Positions 41,325 through 49,857 of a DNA stretch of 64,000 nucleotides are shown here, piece after piece. A program made the position numbers and the translations under genes. Source of the DNA: Acrocarpospora pleiomorpha (GTDB taxonomy: Bacteria; Actinomycetota; Actinomycetes; Streptosporangiales; Streptosporangiaceae); assembly GCF_009687885.1 (NCBI RefSeq), contig NZ_BLAF01000040.1:1-64000 (forward strand). The letters run 5' to 3'. Positions within the stretch are counted from its first letter, which is position 1. The number at the start of each line of letters is the position of its first letter. Under the pieces are notes generated by a model. That model was given only the letters and a program-made list of their open reading frames with translations, made no database searches and was not told the DNA's origin.

Positions 41325-42532
41325 ACACCCGGGATTTCATCGAGCTGGCCGAGAGCCGCAGCGCGCACAACTACCACCCGCTCCCGGTCGTCATCGCCTC
41401 CGCCGAGGGCGCCTGGGTCGTCGACGTGGAGGGCAAGCGCTACCTGGACTGCTTGGCCGGATACTCCTCGCTCAATTTCGGCCACGGCAATCCCGAGATC
41501 CTGGCCGCCGCCCGGGCGCAGCTCGATCGGCTCACGCTGACCAGCCGGGCCTTCTACCACGACCAGTTCGCGGCGTTCGCGGATGGGCTGACCGACCTGT
41601 GCGGCAAGGACATGATCCTGCCGATGAACACCGGCGCCGAGGCGGTGGAGACCGCGATCAAGGTGGCGCGCAAGTGGGGCCACGAGGTCAAGGGCATCCG
41701 CGAGCCGAACATCATCGTGATGGAGGACAACTTCCACGGCCGTACCACCACGATCGTCAGCTTCTCCACCGACCCGGACGCGCGCGACGGCTACGGCCCC
41801 TACACGCCGGGCTTCACGATCGTGAAGTACGGCTCGGCGGAGGCGATCCGGGAGGCCATCGACGAGAACACGGTGGCGGTGCTGATCGAGCCGGTCCAGG
41901 GCGAGGCGGGCGTGCTCCTGCCGCCGGACGGTTACCTGCCGCAGGTCAGGGAGATCTGCACATCGGCGGGCATCTTGATGATCGCCGACGAGATCCAGTC
42001 CGGGCTTGGCCGCACCGGGATGACGTTCGCGTGCGACCACGAGGGCGTCATTCCGGATATGTACGTCTTGGGGAAGGCGCTGGGCGGTGGCATCGTCCCG
42101 GTTTCCGCGGTGGCGGCGAACGCCGACGTGCTCGGGGTGATCAAGCCAGGCCAGCACGGGTCCACGTTCGGCGGCAACCCGCTGGCCTGCGCGGTCGGCA
42201 ACGCGGTCATCGCCATCCTGAAGCGCGGCGAGTTCCAGGCCCGGGCCCGCGAACTAGGCGCCACCCTGCACGACCGCCTGCGCGCCCTCCCCGGCGTGGT
42301 CGCGGTCCGCGGCCGCGGCCTGTGGGCGGGCATCGACATCGACCCCTCCCTGGCCAGCGGCCGCCAGGTCTGCGAGTCCCTGATGACCAAGGGCGTCCTC
42401 GCCAAGGACACCCACGGCTCCACCATCCGCCTGGCTCCCCCACTGGTCATCACCGCCGAGGACCTCTCCTGGGCAATCGACCAACTCGCCGCAGTGCTCG
42501 GCGAGTTCCAAGCCCGGTCGCCGAAGCTCTAG
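41321..42532 (+). CDS. rocD: Ornithine aminotransferase
   Basis: This 403-aa class III PLP aminotransferase converts ornithine and 2-oxoglutarate to glutamate semialdehyde and glutamate. It has 'GKRYLDCLAGYSSLNFGHGNPEI', the PLP-phosphate site 'MNTGAEAVETAIKVARKWG', 'IVMEDNFHGRTTT', the cofactor Asp in 'LMIADEIQSGLGRTG', the Schiff-base Lys in 'VLGKALGGGIVP' and 'HGSTFGGNPLACAV'. The GTG start overlaps the upstream stop (GTGA). Together with the Lrp regulator this forms an arginine-to-glutamate route. The stop shares CTAG with the converging phoD gene. Confidence 0.94.
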   Translation: MNTRDFIELAESRSAHNYHPLPVVIASAEGAWVVDVEGKRYLDCLAGYSSLNFGHGNPEILAAARAQLDRLTLTSRAFYHDQFAAFADGLTDLCGKDMILPMNTGAEAVETAIKVARKWGHEVKGIREPNIIVMEDNFHGRTTTIVSFSTDPDARDGYGPYTPGFTIVKYGSAEAIREAIDENTVAVLIEPVQGEAGVLLPPDGYLPQVREICTSAGILMIADEIQSGLGRTGMTFACDHEGVIPDMYVLGKALGGGIVPVSAVAANADVLGVIKPGQHGSTFGGNPLACAVGNAVIAILKRGEFQARARELGATLHDRLRALPGVVAVRGRGLWAGIDIDPSLASGRQVCESLMTKGVLAKDTHGSTIRLAPPLVITAEDLSWAIDQLAAVLGEFQARSPKL

Positions 42533-44127
42533 GCCGGTCTCCCGGGTAGCGGTACTCGGGAGATCTCGGTGAGTTCGGGTGGGTCCGCGGCGGTCGTCGG
42601 GCTGTACCAGCGGGCTTCGGGGACGCCGTCGGTCGGGAAGGTCAGCGTGGCCAGGGCGTTGGAGAACCACGGGCCGTTGGTGATCCGCCATTTGAAAGGT
42701 GGTTTGGGGAGTCTGGCGGTTCTGGCGATCAGTCCGCCGACCAGGGTGGCGACGCCGAACTGGGCGATGATGTTGGCCAGGCGGAGCGTGCGGCTGAGCG
42801 GGTTTCTGATCGGGGAGCAGACCAGCTGGTAGAGGGGCGCGCCCTTGACCTTGGCGACATACGAGTAGTGCACGTCTCCGGACAGCAGGAGCACGGTCTT
42901 CCCGGTTCCGGCCAGCAGAGTGCACAGGCGCTCGAACGAACGCCGGAATGCCGCCCAATGCTCCAGATCGACGGCTTGGCGGACACGTTCGGACCATCGA
43001 GCCACCCGTTTGCCCCACGCGCCGTCGGCGAGCGCTTCGTTCCAGGCTTCGACATGGTGGATTCCGGCCGGAAGCAGGACGGGGACGGACGAGCCGACCA
43101 GGAGCATGTCGTAGTCTCCCGCGACCTGTTGCTCCAGCCAGGCCCACTCGGTCGCGTCCAGCACCGAACGTTCCCCGGGCACCAGATGGCGCGCACAACG
43201 CGTGTCCAGCATGATCAGCCGGATGCCGCCATAGTCCCGCGCGTAACTCCAGCGGCTGGTGGTCGGATCGGCGTCGGCCCGTTCCGCGAAAGCGTCGAGG
43301 ATCTCGGCTCCGTCCGCCGCCTCCCGGATCTTCCCGTAGACCTCGTCGACGGCCCGCTCAGCCGGCGTCAGATTGCCCAGATGCTGGTAGACCCAATACG
43401 CCCCCAGCCCCGCGACCACCCGGCGCCGCCACCACGCGAGCTTGGCCATCTGCTCCCGCCACGGCTGCGAGGTGTTCCAGTCGTCCCGCAAATCATGATC
43501 GTCAAAGATCATCGCGGTCGGCACCGTGGACAGCACCCACCGGATCTCCGGATCCGTCCAGGCCTGCCGATACAACTCCGCGTACTCCTCGAAGTCCGCG
43601 ATCTCATCCACCGGCGCGGCGTTCCCCCGCCGCTCCCGGATATATCCCACCATCTCCGCCGACGGCTCATCCGCGTACACCTGATCGCCCAGCATCAGCA
43701 GCAGATCAGGCAGCTGATCGTCAACCGTCATCCCATGCCCATACGCCCGAAGTGTGTCCACCCCATGACTGACCAGATGCGCCGCATCATGCGGCACACT
43801 CGTCCGGCACGACCCGAACACCACCTTCTCCAGCCGCCGCACCGGCCGGACGACACTCCGCTCCATCCCCTCCTCAGGCCACACCCCCACCCCATCCAGC
43901 TCCACCTGGTACGGCACCGCCTCCCGAACCGGCACATCGACCACCGCATAGTGATGCCCGTGCACCGTGAAAGTGCGCTCCGAAACCCGCTCCTCCCCCG
44001 CCACCACGGTGACCGTGCACGACGCACTGGTCTCCACCCAAACAGTCGCCGTGAACCCATCGACATGCCGCAACAACGGCCCGATCACCAGGTGTGCCAC
44101 CCCCAAGTGATACCGCAGGGACGACAT
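42529..44127 (-). CDS. PhoD-like alkaline phosphatase/phosphodiesterase
   Basis: The ~532-aa protein has an N-terminal beta-sandwich ('LVIGPLLRHVDGFTATVWVETSASCTVTV') and a metallophosphatase core: 'VVFGSCRTSVPHDA', 'DLLLMLGDQVYADEPS' with metal ligands, 'AMIFDDHDLRDDWN', and 'LLLSGDVHYSYVAKV'. No signal peptide or Tat motif is visible, so this version may act in the cytoplasm, unlike secreted PhoD. The start at ATG 44127 is uncertain; GTG 44100 fits relatives as well. It lies 32 bp after a TetR gene on the same strand. Confidence 0.88.
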   Translation of the reverse strand: MSSLRYHLGVAHLVIGPLLRHVDGFTATVWVETSASCTVTVVAGEERVSERTFTVHGHHYAVVDVPVREAVPYQVELDGVGVWPEEGMERSVVRPVRRLEKVVFGSCRTSVPHDAAHLVSHGVDTLRAYGHGMTVDDQLPDLLLMLGDQVYADEPSAEMVGYIRERRGNAAPVDEIADFEEYAELYRQAWTDPEIRWVLSTVPTAMIFDDHDLRDDWNTSQPWREQMAKLAWWRRRVVAGLGAYWVYQHLGNLTPAERAVDEVYGKIREAADGAEILDAFAERADADPTTSRWSYARDYGGIRLIMLDTRCARHLVPGERSVLDATEWAWLEQQVAGDYDMLLVGSSVPVLLPAGIHHVEAWNEALADGAWGKRVARWSERVRQAVDLEHWAAFRRSFERLCTLLAGTGKTVLLLSGDVHYSYVAKVKGAPLYQLVCSPIRNPLSRTLRLANIIAQFGVATLVGGLIARTARLPKPPFKWRITNGPWFSNALATLTFPTDGVPEARWYSPTTAADPPELTEISRVPLPGRPA

Positions 44128-44159
44128 CGCCCGCACCCCCGCGCGAAGATCGGCCGCGA

Positions 44160-44729
44160 TCAGCCGGCCAAGGCCCCGCGCAGGAACACTTCCGTGATCG
44201 CCGCGGCCGCCGGTTCGACGCCGAGACTGCCGAGGCCACCGAGCGTCACCCGCGCGTTCGTCCCTTCCAGCAGGCTCAGGTAGACCTCGACCAGCGCCTC
44301 GCGCGACAGGTCGGAACGCAGCGCCCCCTCCTCGGCGGCGCGGTCGAAGAGAGCACGCAACGGCGCCAACATCGCCGTGTCGGCCGCCTGCTTCTGGGCC
44401 TGCGTCAGCGGGAACGAGCCGAGCCCGCGGTATTTCAGCATCGCTGCGAGGACGGCACGGGTGCCCCGGGCGAACGCCTCGGGGATCGGGGTGTCGTCGA
44501 GCCGGGCATCGGCCAGCCGCTGGGCCACCTCGGCGAGGCCGGCCTCGAGCAGGGCGGCCAGCAGCGCTTCGCGGCTCGGGAAGTAGCGATAGAGGGTGGC
44601 GCGGCCGACGCCCGCCGCGGTGGCCACATCGGTCATGCTCACCGATTCGCCCCGCTCGGCGATGAGCGCCGCGGCCGCCTCCAGAATGCCGCTCGCCACA
44701 TGATCTCTGAGTGCTTGTCCTCGTACCAT
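44160..44729 (-). CDS. TetR-family repressor
   Basis: The 189-aa regulator has the N-terminal helix-turn-helix 'LRDHVASGILEAAAALIAERGESVSMTDVATAAGVGRATLYRYFPSREALLAALLEAG' and a helical ligand-binding domain. It is divergent from an SDR dehydrogenase gene 45 bp away, with a perfect dyad between them, so it probably represses that gene and perhaps itself. The ATG lies 7 nt after a TATAGT -10-like hexamer, although AGGGG there could also act as a ribosome site. Confidence 0.93.
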   Translation of the reverse strand: MVRGQALRDHVASGILEAAAALIAERGESVSMTDVATAAGVGRATLYRYFPSREALLAALLEAGLAEVAQRLADARLDDTPIPEAFARGTRAVLAAMLKYRGLGSFPLTQAQKQAADTAMLAPLRALFDRAAEEGALRSDLSREALVEVYLSLLEGTNARVTLGGLGSLGVEPAAAAITEVFLRGALAG

Positions 44730-44758
44730 CACCCCTACTATACATCTGCGACTCAAGG

Positions 44759-44775
44759 TGAGACACTCTGTCTCA
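44759..44775. promoter_or_regulatory. TetR operator over the SDR start codon
   Basis: TGAGACA-CTC-TGTCTCA is a perfect 7-3-7 palindrome. Its last base is the A of the SDR start codon. Facing -10 elements lie just outside: TATACA for the SDR gene and TATAGT on the other strand for the TetR gene. Confidence 0.8.
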
Positions 44776-45629
44776 TGTCTAAGGATCTTCATGGGCGTAC
44801 CGTCGTGATCACCGGCGCCAGTTCCGGCATCGGCGCGGCCGCCGCCCTTCGTCTGGCCGAGCGGGGCGCGACCGTCGTCGCGGTCGGGCGCTCCGCCACG
44901 CGTACGCGAGACATCGCGGCCCGGCTCGGCACCGAGCCGCAGATCGCCGACTTCGCCAGCTTTTCCGAGGTGCGCGCGCTGGCCGACCGCCTGCTCGACC
45001 GCTACCCGCGCATCGACGTGCTGGCCAACAACGCGGGCGGGCTGGTGCCGGAGCGACGCGTCACCGCCGACGGCCACGAGCTGACCTTCCAGGCCAACCA
45101 CCTCGCGCCGTTCCTGCTGACGACGCTTCTGCTGCCACGGCTGCGGGAGAGCGGCGCCCGGGTCGTCACGACCGCCAGCGTCGGCAACCGGTTCGGCAAG
45201 CTGGACCTCGACGACCTGGAATGGACACGACGCCGCTACGGCGGTGGCTGGATCGCCTACTCGACGAGCAAGCTGATGAACATCCTGTTCACCCGGGAAC
45301 TGGCCCGCCGCGAAGCCGGTTCCCGGGTGACGGCGGTCTGCTTCAATCCGCGGCGGGTCGCCGAGGAACGCGGGGTCGAGCAGGAGATCCGGTTCGCGTC
45401 CGGCTCCGGACTGGTCGGAGTGGTGAACCGGATCCCGCTCCTCCGGCGGGTCACGATCGGCGCGGCGGACGGCGCGGGCCCTTTGATCGCCCTGGTGAGC
45501 GCGTCCGAGGTCGCCGACGGCGCCTACCACGACGGGCTGCGGGCCGGGGCGAAGGTCAACCCGCAGGCCGATGACGCCCAGCTCGCGGCCCGGTTGTGGG
45601 AGCTCTCGGAGGCTTACGTCTCCGCATAG
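44775..45629 (+). CDS. Short-chain dehydrogenase/reductase
   Basis: The 284-aa oxidoreductase has the classical NAD(P) motif 'TGASSGIGAAAAL', 'NNAGG', the Ser of 'TTASVGN' and the catalytic 'YSTSK' (YxxxK). It matches the retinol-dehydrogenase-like or WW-domain oxidoreductase branch of SDRs; the substrate is unknown. The TetR operator covers its start codon, so expression is probably induced by a small molecule bound by TetR. Confidence 0.92.
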   Translation: MSKDLHGRTVVITGASSGIGAAAALRLAERGATVVAVGRSATRTRDIAARLGTEPQIADFASFSEVRALADRLLDRYPRIDVLANNAGGLVPERRVTADGHELTFQANHLAPFLLTTLLLPRLRESGARVVTTASVGNRFGKLDLDDLEWTRRRYGGGWIAYSTSKLMNILFTRELARREAGSRVTAVCFNPRRVAEERGVEQEIRFASGSGLVGVVNRIPLLRRVTIGAADGAGPLIALVSASEVADGAYHDGLRAGAKVNPQADDAQLAARLWELSEAYVSA

Positions 45630-45720
45630 ACGCACGGTGGTGGGCCGCCCCAATTGCGACACGCTCCAAAACGGCCAACAGGTAGACCTATTCCGCCGAC
45701 TCGGCATATTCCCCTGGCGG

Positions 45721-45756
45721 GCGACGCCAGGATTGGATCTCAGGTAGAGGCGTCGC
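45721..45756 (+). promoter_or_regulatory. Stem-loop upstream of gdh
   Basis: GCGACGCC (45721-45728) and GGCGTCGC (45749-45756) form a perfect 8-bp stem with a 20-base loop. It lies in the 230-bp gap between the SDR gene and the glutamate dehydrogenase gene, about 100 bp before the start codon. It could be the SDR terminator or a structured leader of gdh. I see no gene in the gap. Confidence 0.4.
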
Positions 45757-45859
45757 ACGGGGATCGGTGCCGGTGGGAACGTTCCGTCAATGACGACGGG
45801 ATGGGCCGGAGCCGTCCCCGTGCGGCGCACCGACACTAGATGGAGGAGAACTCTCCGAC

Positions 45860-47140
45860 ATGACCATCGTGGACTTCCCGACAACGACGTCGGGAATTCA
45901 GGGCATGGCTCCGGGGCAGCAGGCGTTGGACGCCGCCCGGTTCCAGCTCGCCGAGGCGGTGCGCTTCCTCGGACTTGATGACGGCCTGCATCGAATGCTG
46001 GCCACCCCGCGCAGATCCCTCACCGTCTCGGTTCCGGTACGGCGGGAGGACGGCCGGATGGAAGTCGTCCAGGGGTATCGCGTGCAGCACAATCTCTCGC
46101 GCGGCCCGGCGAAGGGCGGCATCCGCTTCCACCCGGACACCGATCTGGCCGAGGTCACCGCGCTCGCCATGTGGATGACGTGGAAATGCGCCCTGGTGGG
46201 CATCCCGTACGGCGGCGCGAAGGGCGGCGTGGCCGTGGATCCTGCCACGCTCACCAGTCGCGAGCTGGAGCGGATGACCCGGCGGTACGCCAACGAGATA
46301 CAACCTCTCATCGGACCCGAGAAGGACATCCCGGCCCCGGACGTCGGCACCGACGAGCAGACCATGGCGTGGATCATGGATACGTACAGCGTGAACGCGG
46401 GATATTCCGTGCCGGGTGTCGTGACCGGGAAGCCGACCACGCTCGGCGGGTCGCTCGGGCGGGCGGGCGCGACCTCGCGTGGGGTGCAGATCGCGGCGCT
46501 GGCCGCGCTGGGCAGTGCCGACGGCCGCACGGTCGCGGTGCAGGGGTTCGGCAAGGTGGGGGCGCTGGCGGCGCAGTACCTGGCGGACGCGGGGTGCCGG
46601 GTGGTGGCGGTCTCCGACGCGTCCGGGGCGATCTACTCGGAGCGGCTCGATGTCGCCGATGTGCGCGCCTGGGCGAGTGCGAACGGCGGGGTGCCCGGCT
46701 ACCCGCACGCGGACACGATCGCCCATGACGAGCTTCTCGAACTCGATGTGGACGTGCTGGTCCCGGCCGCCCTGGAAGGGGTGCTGACCGGCGCGAACGC
46801 GCATCGGGTGAAGGCTCGGCTGATCGTGGAGGGGGCGAACGGGCCGACCACCCCGGAAGCCGACCTGATCCTCGCCGACCAGGGCGCCACCATCGTCCCC
46901 GACATCCTGGCCAACGCCGGCGGCGTCATCGTGTCGTATCTCGAATGGGTGCAGAACACCCAGGCCTACTCGTGGAGCGCCCACGAGGTCGAGATCAAGT
47001 TACGCGACCTGATGGAGGGCGCGTTCCGCGAGGTGAACACGCTCGCCGCCGACCGCGGGCTGACCCTGCGAGAAGCGGCGCACGCGATCGGGGTCGGCCG
47101 GGTAGCGGAAGCACACCGGCTGCGTGGCCTCTACCCCTGA
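45860..47140 (+). CDS. gdh: Glu/Leu/Phe/Val-type glutamate dehydrogenase
   Basis: The 426-aa enzyme interconverts glutamate and 2-oxoglutarate. It shows 'RVQHNLSRGPAKGGIRFHPD', the catalytic Lys region 'MTWKCALVGIPYGGAKGGV', 'DIPAPDVGTDEQTMAWIMDTYS', and the Rossmann 'VAVQGFGKVGALAAQYL'. The C-terminal 'LANAGGVIVSYLEWVQN' is typical of the catabolic NAD-linked hexameric type. GGAGGAG lies 11 nt upstream of the ATG. Confidence 0.94.
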   Translation: MTIVDFPTTTSGIQGMAPGQQALDAARFQLAEAVRFLGLDDGLHRMLATPRRSLTVSVPVRREDGRMEVVQGYRVQHNLSRGPAKGGIRFHPDTDLAEVTALAMWMTWKCALVGIPYGGAKGGVAVDPATLTSRELERMTRRYANEIQPLIGPEKDIPAPDVGTDEQTMAWIMDTYSVNAGYSVPGVVTGKPTTLGGSLGRAGATSRGVQIAALAALGSADGRTVAVQGFGKVGALAAQYLADAGCRVVAVSDASGAIYSERLDVADVRAWASANGGVPGYPHADTIAHDELLELDVDVLVPAALEGVLTGANAHRVKARLIVEGANGPTTPEADLILADQGATIVPDILANAGGVIVSYLEWVQNTQAYSWSAHEVEIKLRDLMEGAFREVNTLAADRGLTLREAAHAIGVGRVAEAHRLRGLYP

Positions 47141-47216
47141 GATCCTTCAGGCTCCTGAGTGACGATCTGCTCGCGTGGGATCACTCGGATTCCTGCGTCA
47201 CGATCTGTTCGCAGAG
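47141..47216. repeat. 38-bp tandem duplication across the end of the neighbouring gene
   Basis: Bases 47141-47178 and 47179-47216 are adjacent copies, 27 of 38 identical, sharing 'ACGATCTG' and 'TCCTG'. The second copy encodes the last residues ('EQIVTQESE') of the Gfo/Idh/MocA gene. The first lies in the gap and still spells 'EQIVTQEPE' in another frame. It looks like an old duplication of the gene's 3' end. Confidence 0.6.
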
Positions 47217-48074
47217 GAGATGGGTTTCGAGAGCGTCATCGGCATCGAGCAGCCTGCCCGCGCTGACCGCGTCCAGGAAGGTGTGGCAGGCCTGCTCGAT
47301 GCCGCGTTGCCGGGATACCGGCGTCCAGTCCGGACGCCGGACGAGCGTTTCGCCGGGGGTGAAGTCGACGACGTCGCCGAGGTTGGTGACGCGGCGTTTG
47401 ATGCCGCCGCCCATGGTTTCGCAGGTCTCTTCGGCGGCGCCGCTGACCCTGCTCATGATCCCTAGTGCCGTGAACCCGTCCCCGTCGAGTTCGAGGACGA
47501 CGTGTTCGAGCAGCCCGCCGACCACCCGCGTCCTGATCCGGGTCCCGGTGACCTCGCCCGGAGCCAGGAAACGCAGCGTATCGACCACGTGGATGAAATC
47601 ATCAAATATCGCGACTCGCGGGTCCTCAGCAAGGTTGGCCCGGTTCTTTTGCATGATCACTATGTCGCGCGGGAGTCCGGCCAGAACCACGTACGCGGGG
47701 GCGTACCGGCGATTGAACCCCACCATCAGCGAACGTTCGCGCAACCGCGCCAGCCGGACGAGTTTCTCCGCGTCCACGAAGTGATAAGCGAGCGGTTTGT
47801 CGACGAAGACGTGCACACCCGCCTCCAGCAACCGACTGACGATCTCCACATGCGCGGCGGTGGCCGCGTGCACGAAAGCCGCGTCGATCCCATCGTCGAT
47901 CAGATCATCCACCCGCGAGAACCGGCCGGACACCCGATAGGTGTCACCCAGCCGCCGCAGCGTCCCCGGGTCACGCGTGCAGAGCCGTAAGTCCAGCCCG
48001 GGGGTGGCGGCGAGCACCGGCAGGTACGCCTTCGCGGCGATATCCCCGAGCCCGATCACTCCAATACGCAGCAT
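47181..48074 (-). CDS. Gfo/Idh/MocA-family oxidoreductase
   Basis: The 297-aa NAD(P)-dependent enzyme has 'IGVIGLGDIAAKAYLPVL' as the dinucleotide site, the family motif 'VFVDKPLAYHFVDAEKLV' (a DKP variant of EKP) and 'LMVGFNRRYAPAY'. The second half is the alpha/beta domain with 'FDDFIHVVDTLRFL' carrying the catalytic Asp/His. Substrates are usually sugars or inositols; none can be assigned. It lies alone, facing gdh. Confidence 0.88.
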   Translation of the reverse strand: MLRIGVIGLGDIAAKAYLPVLAATPGLDLRLCTRDPGTLRRLGDTYRVSGRFSRVDDLIDDGIDAAFVHAATAAHVEIVSRLLEAGVHVFVDKPLAYHFVDAEKLVRLARLRERSLMVGFNRRYAPAYVVLAGLPRDIVIMQKNRANLAEDPRVAIFDDFIHVVDTLRFLAPGEVTGTRIRTRVVGGLLEHVVLELDGDGFTALGIMSRVSGAAEETCETMGGGIKRRVTNLGDVVDFTPGETLVRRPDWTPVSRQRGIEQACHTFLDAVSAGRLLDADDALETHLLCEQIVTQESE

Positions 48075-48098
48075 CCCCCGACCCTACATAAGACGACA

Positions 48099-49025
48099 TC
48101 ACCGGGTTTGCGTGGCGAGATGCTGCATGCTCGCCTTGAGAGCTTCGTCGATCGGCGTCGGCGCGACGCCGAAGGTCTTCTGGAAGGCGGAGGAGTCCAG
48201 CACGAACGGCCGGTCGAACTGGTAGCGGGTCTCGCGAAGCTCCCGCATGAACGGCATGAACAGCCCCAGAACGTTGACCCCCCACACGGGGATCTCCGTG
48301 ATCCGGGGAGATCGTGCCCCGGCCAGGGTGGCGACCCGCTCGGCGACCTGGCGGATGGTGAGCGGCGGCGTCGTCGGCACGTGCCAGGGCCGCCCCCAGG
48401 CCCGCTCATCCGTTCCCGCGATCACCAACGCCCGCGCCACATCCGGCAGGTACGTCCACGAGTGCGGAATATCGGGATCGCTCAGCACGACGGCCCGCTT
48501 GCCCGCCGCCACCGGACCGATCACCTGCATGGACAGGTACGCCTGGTCCGTGGAGCCCGGACCGAAATAGTCAGACCCGCGCACTTCGGTGCCCCGGATC
48601 CGCCCGGCCTCGTGGCTGGCCAGCACCTGCCGCCACATCTCGGCCCTGACCCTGGCCTTGTGGCCCGTCCCGGCCAGCGGAAGATCCTCGGTCATGACGT
48701 CCACAGGACCGTAGCTGTACAGGTTGCCGACCATGGCCAGCACGGCGCTGTTGGCCTCCGCGGTGCGGAGGATCGCGCTCGCGATGGGCGGCCAGTCGGT
48801 CGGCCAGCGGTGATATTTCGGGTTCACGCAGTTGTAGAGGACATCGGCTCCCCGGGCGGCGCGGCCGAGCGCGTCGGCGTCCGAGGCGTCGGCGGCGATC
48901 TTCGTGATGTGCTCGGGCCCGGAGCCCGACCGGGACACCAGGACGACCTCGTGCCCCTGCGCGTCCAGCATTTCGGCGGCCTGGCGGCCGACCTGACCTG
49001 CTCCGACGATGACGTGCTTACCCAT
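48099..49025 (-). CDS. NAD-dependent epimerase/dehydratase-type oxidoreductase
   Basis: The 308-aa protein has 'HVIVGAGQVGRQAAEML', an extended-SDR nucleotide site in which GxxGxxG reads GAGQVG. It also has 'YNCVNP', 'MVGNLYSYGP' and 'VRGSDYFGPGS'. The usual YxxxK pair is not evident, so it may be an atypical SDR used as a regulator or NmrA-like sensor. AGGAG precedes the ATG. It is divergent from a TetR gene with two matching palindromes between them, so it is that regulator's likely target. Confidence 0.85.
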   Translation of the reverse strand: MGKHVIVGAGQVGRQAAEMLDAQGHEVVLVSRSGSGPEHITKIAADASDADALGRAARGADVLYNCVNPKYHRWPTDWPPIASAILRTAEANSAVLAMVGNLYSYGPVDVMTEDLPLAGTGHKARVRAEMWRQVLASHEAGRIRGTEVRGSDYFGPGSTDQAYLSMQVIGPVAAGKRAVVLSDPDIPHSWTYLPDVARALVIAGTDERAWGRPWHVPTTPPLTIRQVAERVATLAGARSPRITEIPVWGVNVLGLFMPFMRELRETRYQFDRPFVLDSSAFQKTFGVAPTPIDEALKASMQHLATQTR

Positions 49026-49076
49026 GATGTGCTCCTGTTTCTCGGCTTCGAGTGCGGACAAGCAACCCTTCTTTAT

Positions 49077-49125
49077 GAGAGCAATGCTCTCCCATTAGAG
49101 CACCAATCGTCAAGAGCACTGCTCT
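49077..49125. promoter_or_regulatory. Two TetR operator copies
   Basis: GAGAGCAATGCTCTC (49077-49091) and AGAGCACTGCTCT (49113-49125) are two palindromes of the same AGAGCA-N-TGCTCT type, with centres 35 bp apart. They sit between the epimerase-like gene and the divergent TetR gene. A further half site TAGAGCAC lies between them. Confidence 0.85.
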
Positions 49126-49158
49126 CGATTTATCGCGGCGCTCTGGTATGGTGCCCAT

Positions 49159-49857
49159 GTGAACGCAAGCCGTACCGCACGGGAACGTGTCCGGGCCGAA
49201 CTGGTCCGGGAGATCACCGACATCGCCCGAGTCCAGCTGGCCAGCGAGGGGGCGAGCGGCCTGTCGCTGCGCGCGGTCGCGCGCGAGATGGGCATGGTGT
49301 CCTCCGCCGTGCACCGCTATTTCCCGACCAAGGATGATCTGCTTACTGCCCTGATCGTGGACGGCTACAACTCCGTGGGCGCCGCCGCCGAGGACGCGGA
49401 CGCCGCGAGCCCGCCGGACGACTTCGGCGCGCGCTGGCTGGCCGTCTGCCACGGGGTCCGGAACTGGGCGCTGGCCCGCCCACACGAATACGCGCTGATC
49501 CACGGCTCACCGGTCCCCGGCTACCGCGCCCCGCAGGACACGGTCGGCCCGGCCACCCGCGCCACCACCGTCTACGGGCGCATCCTCGGCGACGCCCATC
49601 GCGCCGGGCGCCTGTCGCCGCCGGACATCTGCCCCCCGGTCCCGCCCATCCTGAGCACCGACGCCGAGATCATCAGATCCCTCATACCCGGCGTCTCCGA
49701 CGACGTGATCACCCGCGCCATCGCCGCCTGGACCGGCCTGTACGGCATGATCAGCTTCGAGCTCTTCGGCCAGTTCAACAACGTGGTCACCCACCGGGCC
49801 GAACTCTTCGACCACAACATGCGCGGCTTGGCCCGCTTCCTCGGCATCCCCGACTAG
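49159..49857 (+). CDS. TetR-family repressor with WHG-type domain
   Basis: The 232-aa regulator has the helix-turn-helix 'LVREITDIARVQLASEGASGLSLRAVAREMGMVSSAVHRYFPTKDDLLTALI' and a C-terminal domain with 'WTGLYGMISFELFGQFNNVV', as in the TetR_C_13/WHG group. The GTG lies 6 nt after a TATGGT -10-like hexamer with no ribosome site, so the mRNA is probably leaderless. The stop shares CTAG with the converging ArsR gene. Confidence 0.92.
   Translation: MNASRTARERVRAELVREITDIARVQLASEGASGLSLRAVAREMGMVSSAVHRYFPTKDDLLTALIVDGYNSVGAAAEDADAASPPDDFGARWLAVCHGVRNWALARPHEYALIHGSPVPGYRAPQDTVGPATRATTVYGRILGDAHRAGRLSPPDICPPVPPILSTDAEIIRSLIPGVSDDVITRAIAAWTGLYGMISFELFGQFNNVVTHRAELFDHNMRGLARFLGIPD

Noticed and set aside
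42529..44766. One continuous minus-strand frame running from the SDR start into phoD
   Set aside because: The part above 44127 is antisense or out of frame to the TetR gene and shows no family motifs; phoD begins at 44127 or 44100.
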